64,000 nucleotides of DNA from contig NZ_BPQJ01000005.1 in the NCBI RefSeq assembly GCF_022179185.1, forward strand, positions 186,001-250,000. The letters are read 5' to 3'. Position numbers and translations under genes: made by a program. Positions 61,732 through 64,000 of this stretch are shown piece by piece. Each line of letters begins with the position of its first letter. Positions within the stretch are counted from its first letter, which is position 1. Source of the stretch: Methylobacterium frigidaeris (GTDB lineage: Bacteria; Pseudomonadota; Alphaproteobacteria; Rhizobiales; Beijerinckiaceae). Below the pieces are notes generated by a model. That model was not told the origin of the DNA and did no database searches. It saw only the letters and a list, made by a program, of their open reading frames with translations.

Positions 61732-62196
61732 ATGCCATTGCTGGAATTCCTGAAGCCGGAGGCGGTCCTCCCGGCGCTGCGCGCGCAGGGGAAGAAGCAG
61801 GTTCTGCAGGAGCTGGCTGCCCAGGCGGCCCGCCACCTGCCGGGCCTGGACGAGCGCGAGATCTTCGAGACGCTGCTGCAGCGCGAACGCCTCGGCTCGA
61901 CCGGCATCGGCGAGGGCGTGGCGATCCCGCACGGCAAGCTGTCGGGGCTCGACACGCTGTTCGGCCTGATGGCCCGCCTCGAGCGCCCGGTCGATTTCGA
62001 GGCCCTGGACGGCCAGCCGGTCGACATCGCCTTCCTGCTGCTCGCCCCCGAGGGCGCCGGCGCCGACCACCTGAAGGCCCTGGCCCGGGTCGCCCGCGTG
62101 CTGCGCGAGCCCGGCATCATCGACCGCATCCGCGCCGCCCGCGACGCCGACGCGCTCTACGCCCTCCTGACCCAATCCCCCGCCCAGGCGGCGTGA
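61732..62196 (+). CDS. ptsN: Nitrogen PTS EIIA component PtsN
   Basis: 154 residues. EIIA-Ntr fold with the phosphorylated His in GVAIPHGKLSGLDTLFGLMARLERPVDFEALDGQPVDIAFLLLAP. Regulatory phosphocarrier (with PtsP and NPr) linking nitrogen state to potassium and carbon control; not a sugar transporter. Start ATG 61732 after GAGG; the frame is open upstream to a GTG at 61687 without homology. Third gene in the rpoN-hpf-ptsN run. Confidence 0.9.
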   Translation: MPLLEFLKPEAVLPALRAQGKKQVLQELAAQAARHLPGLDEREIFETLLQRERLGSTGIGEGVAIPHGKLSGLDTLFGLMARLERPVDFEALDGQPVDIAFLLLAPEGAGADHLKALARVARVLREPGIIDRIRAARDADALYALLTQSPAQAA

Positions 62197-62212
62197 GAAC
62201 AGCGGCGTGACG

Positions 62213-62530
62213 ATGCGGACTTCCCTGTGCGCGGCGGTCTTCCTCCTCGCCGCGACTGCCGGCGCGCGCGCCACCGACGGAACCTGCGCCCGCGACCTCC
62301 TGGTGGCGCAATCCTCGCAGAGGACGGCGATCGAGCGCCTGGAGACCCTCGGCGACAGCGAGGCCGATCGCTGCCGCGGCTGGCGCCAGCACGTCGACAC
62401 GATGCGCCGCGCCGCCACCGTCTACGGCCGCTGCCTTTCGGGCGCGGAGCGGAGCCAGCGCCTGGCCCAGGTCCAGGGCTCGGAGAAGGAATTCTCGGAC
62501 TTGCTGCGGAGCCAGTGCAAGGGCCGGTAG
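62213..62530 (+). CDS. Small secreted cysteine-containing protein
   Basis: 105 residues. Signal peptide RTSLCAAVFLLAATAGARA with cleavage near ARA-TD, then a helical mature part with four Cys (GTCARDL, DRCRGW, GRCLSG, SQCKGR), able to form two disulfides. No family recognised; a GTG two codons upstream (62207) is an alternative start. It follows ptsN by 16 bp, but a role in nitrogen control is not implied. Confidence 0.65.
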   Translation: MRTSLCAAVFLLAATAGARATDGTCARDLLVAQSSQRTAIERLETLGDSEADRCRGWRQHVDTMRRAATVYGRCLSGAERSQRLAQVQGSEKEFSDLLRSQCKGR

Positions 62531-62610
62531 GCGAGTTCCGGAGGCGGCCCCTCTCGCCGCTTCAAGGCTCTGCCTCACGGCCTGATCGCTGGGCACCCGA
62601 CGTTTTGACA

Positions 62611-62662
62611 CTCTCAGGGTCATTCCGGGGCCGCGCAGCGGAGCCCGGAATGACCCTGAGAG
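62611..62662. repeat. 19-bp perfect inverted repeat, dispersed family
   Basis: Arms CTCTCAGGGTCATTCCGGG (62611-62629) and its exact complement (62644-62662) flank GCCGCGCAGCGGAG. This is the cleanest member of the family seen at 22657, 42123 and 58904. It lies between convergent genes and may double as a terminator. Confidence 0.7.
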
Positions 62663-62773
62663 GGTTTCAACTCCACGAGGGCAAGTCGGATCTACGAGAA
62701 CAGATCGGACAGCTTCTCGTGAGGCGGCGCGGTTCCTCCTCCCGAAGGACCGGCGCCACCGGCGGATCCCCCC

Positions 62774-64000
62774 TCACGCCGCCTCGACCACCCGGCCCTC
62801 GGCCACTGCCTCAGGCCCGCCATGCTGCTTCAGCGGCCGGTTCCCGGTCAGCCGCCGCAGCAGCACGTAGAAGACCGGGGTCAGGAAGAGCCCGAACGCC
62901 GTCACCCCGATCATCCCGGAGAACACCGCCACGCCCATTGCGCGGCGCATCTCCGAGCCGGCACCGGTGGCGGTGACGAGGGGCAGCACGCCCATGATGA
63001 AGGCCATCGAGGTCATCAGGATCGGGCGAAGCCGCAGGCGGCTCGCCTCGATCGCGGCCTGGACCGGCGTACGGCCGGCAAATTCCAGTTCCCGGGCGAA
63101 TTCGACGATCAGGATCGCGTTCTTGGCGGACAGGCCGACGAGGACGATGAGACCGATCTGCGTGAAGACGTTGTTGTCGCCCGAGGACAGCCAGACGCCG
63201 GTCATCGCCGCGAGCAGGCCCATCGGCACGATCATCAGGATCGCCAGAGGCAGGGCCAGGCTCTCGTACTGCGCCGCCAGGACCAGGAAGACGAGGAGCA
63301 GGGCGAGGGGAAACACCCAGACCCCCGAATTGCCGGCGATGAATTCCTGGTAGGTGAGGTCGGTCCACTCGAAGGCGAAGCCACGCGGCAGGGTCTCGGC
63401 GGCGATGCGCGCCGCCGCTTCCTGCGCCTGGCCCGACGAGAAGCCGGGGGCCGCACCCGCGTTGATGTCGGCGGTGAGGAAGCCGTTGTAGCGCATCGCC
63501 CGCTCGGGCCCGGCGGTTTGGCGCACGCGCAGAAGCGTGGAGAGCGGCACCATCTCGCCGGAGCCCGCCCGCACCTTCAGCAGGCCCACATCGTCGGAGC
63601 GGGCGCGGAACGGCGCGTCGGCCTGGACCCGGACCGAGTAGGTGCGGCCGAACCGGTTGAAGTCGTTGACGTACAGGGATCCGAGGTAGATCTGCAGCGT
63701 GTCGAACACATCGGTGACCGGGATGCGGAGCTGGCGCGCCTTGGTCCGGTCGATGTCGGCGAAGAGCTGCGGCACGTTCATCTGGAAGCTGGAGAACAGC
63801 CCGGCGAGTTCGGGCGCCTGCGCGGCCTTGGCAAGGAAGGCCTTCGTCGCCTCGTTCAGCGCGTCGTAGCCGAGGCCGGCCCGGTCCTCGATCTGCAGCT
63901 TGAACCCGCCGATCGTGCCGAGGCCGTTGACCGGCGGCGGCGGGAACATGGCGATGAACGCCTCGGGGATGGCCGCGTACTTCTTGTTCAACGACATCGC
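62774..64000 (-). CDS. RND efflux transporter, C-terminal part (5' end outside window)
   Basis: 408 residues visible, no start inside the window. Inner-membrane proton-driven multidrug pump of the AcrB/MexB type: docking-domain stretches (PPPPVNGLGTIGGFKLQIEDRAG, VNDFNRFGRTYSVRVQAD), the transmembrane TGVWLSSGDNNVFTQIGLIVLVGLSAKNAILIVEFAREL with the family's NAILIVEF, and the RLRLRPILMTSMAFIMGVLPL motif. AcrB-type pumps are about 1,050 residues, so roughly the C-terminal 40% is present. Partner adaptor not in view. Confidence 0.93.
   Translation of the reverse strand, partial: AMSLNKKYAAIPEAFIAMFPPPPVNGLGTIGGFKLQIEDRAGLGYDALNEATKAFLAKAAQAPELAGLFSSFQMNVPQLFADIDRTKARQLRIPVTDVFDTLQIYLGSLYVNDFNRFGRTYSVRVQADAPFRARSDDVGLLKVRAGSGEMVPLSTLLRVRQTAGPERAMRYNGFLTADINAGAAPGFSSGQAQEAAARIAAETLPRGFAFEWTDLTYQEFIAGNSGVWVFPLALLLVFLVLAAQYESLALPLAILMIVPMGLLAAMTGVWLSSGDNNVFTQIGLIVLVGLSAKNAILIVEFARELEFAGRTPVQAAIEASRLRLRPILMTSMAFIMGVLPLVTATGAGSEMRRAMGVAVFSGMIGVTAFGLFLTPVFYVLLRRLTGNRPLKQHGGPEAVAEGRVVEAA

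Noticed and set aside
59275..62418. Minus-strand open frame of more than 1,000 codons opposite rpoN, hpf and ptsN
   Set aside because: Arg/Gly/Ala/His-rich translation with no motifs; a by-product of high G+C on the strand opposite three well-supported genes.

Overview
The window is about 70% G+C chromosomal DNA from an alphaproteobacterium. The gene content points to Methylobacteriaceae (a Methylobacterium-like organism): FlbT-controlled alpha-type flagellins, the hpt / MJ0042-finger / ftsE / ftsX order, the lptB-rpoN-hpf-ptsN order, and many lineage-type small proteins and palindromic intergenic repeats. The genus is inferred from family resemblance, not proven. I see no phage, insertion sequence, CRISPR array, rRNA or tRNA. 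The argininosuccinate synthase at the left edge and the RND efflux pump at the right edge are both cut by the window.

Layout. 1-2.3 kb: argG end, an acidic-tailed small protein and a DUF4424-type secreted protein. 2.8-9.2 kb: a GntR/FCD regulator divergent from a NitT/TauT-type ABC importer, a sugar-acid dehydratase (IlvD/Edd) and an FkbM methyltransferase. 9.2-10.3 kb: three small hypotheticals. 10.8-20.2 kb: a catabolic island with a class II aldolase, a dipeptide-type ABC importer and a GhrA-like 2-hydroxyacid dehydrogenase on the minus strand; divergent from it lie a second GntR/FCD regulator, an acetylpolyamine amidohydrolase-like deacetylase and a cupin. 20.3-25.8 kb: two tandem 631-residue flagellins that share a segment of about 470 bp with no visible difference, then flbT. 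25.8-29.9 kb: a CPA1 antiporter, an FMN L-lactate dehydrogenase and small proteins, one of them His/Met/Arg-repetitive.

29.9-38.5 kb: a tightly coupled minus-strand sugar operon (two SDR epimerases, a B12-binding radical SAM enzyme with a natural His6 run, a GT4 glycosyltransferase and a CgeB-like glycosyltransferase), divergent from an OpgH-type glucan synthase. 38.5-40.2 kb: the oddest gene, an in-frame chimera joining the sensor half of a LuxR-type regulator to an outer-membrane beta-barrel. 40.3-44.2 kb: PLP sulfur-amino-acid lyase, TspO, quinone oxidoreductase and a divergent LysR regulator. 44.2-47.9 kb: CpdR-like receiver, hpt, zinc-finger membrane protein, ftsE and ftsX. 48.0-56.5 kb: EAL phosphodiesterase; a cupin-XRE regulator with two near-identical operators; an amino-acid ABC importer and a PuuB/OrdL-like FAD oxidase (together resembling a polyamine/amino-acid module); and a GGDEF-EAL sensor. 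56.5-64 kb: amidase, lptB, rpoN, hpf, ptsN, a secreted small protein and the RND pump.

Working together: two loci (10.8-20.2 and 49.0-53.4 kb) look like separate nutrient-scavenging units for acylated amines/peptides and for amines/amino acids. The 29.9-36 kb unit looks like assembly of an exported or surface saccharide. The rest is housekeeping: cell division, lipopolysaccharide export, nitrogen sigma factor and motility.
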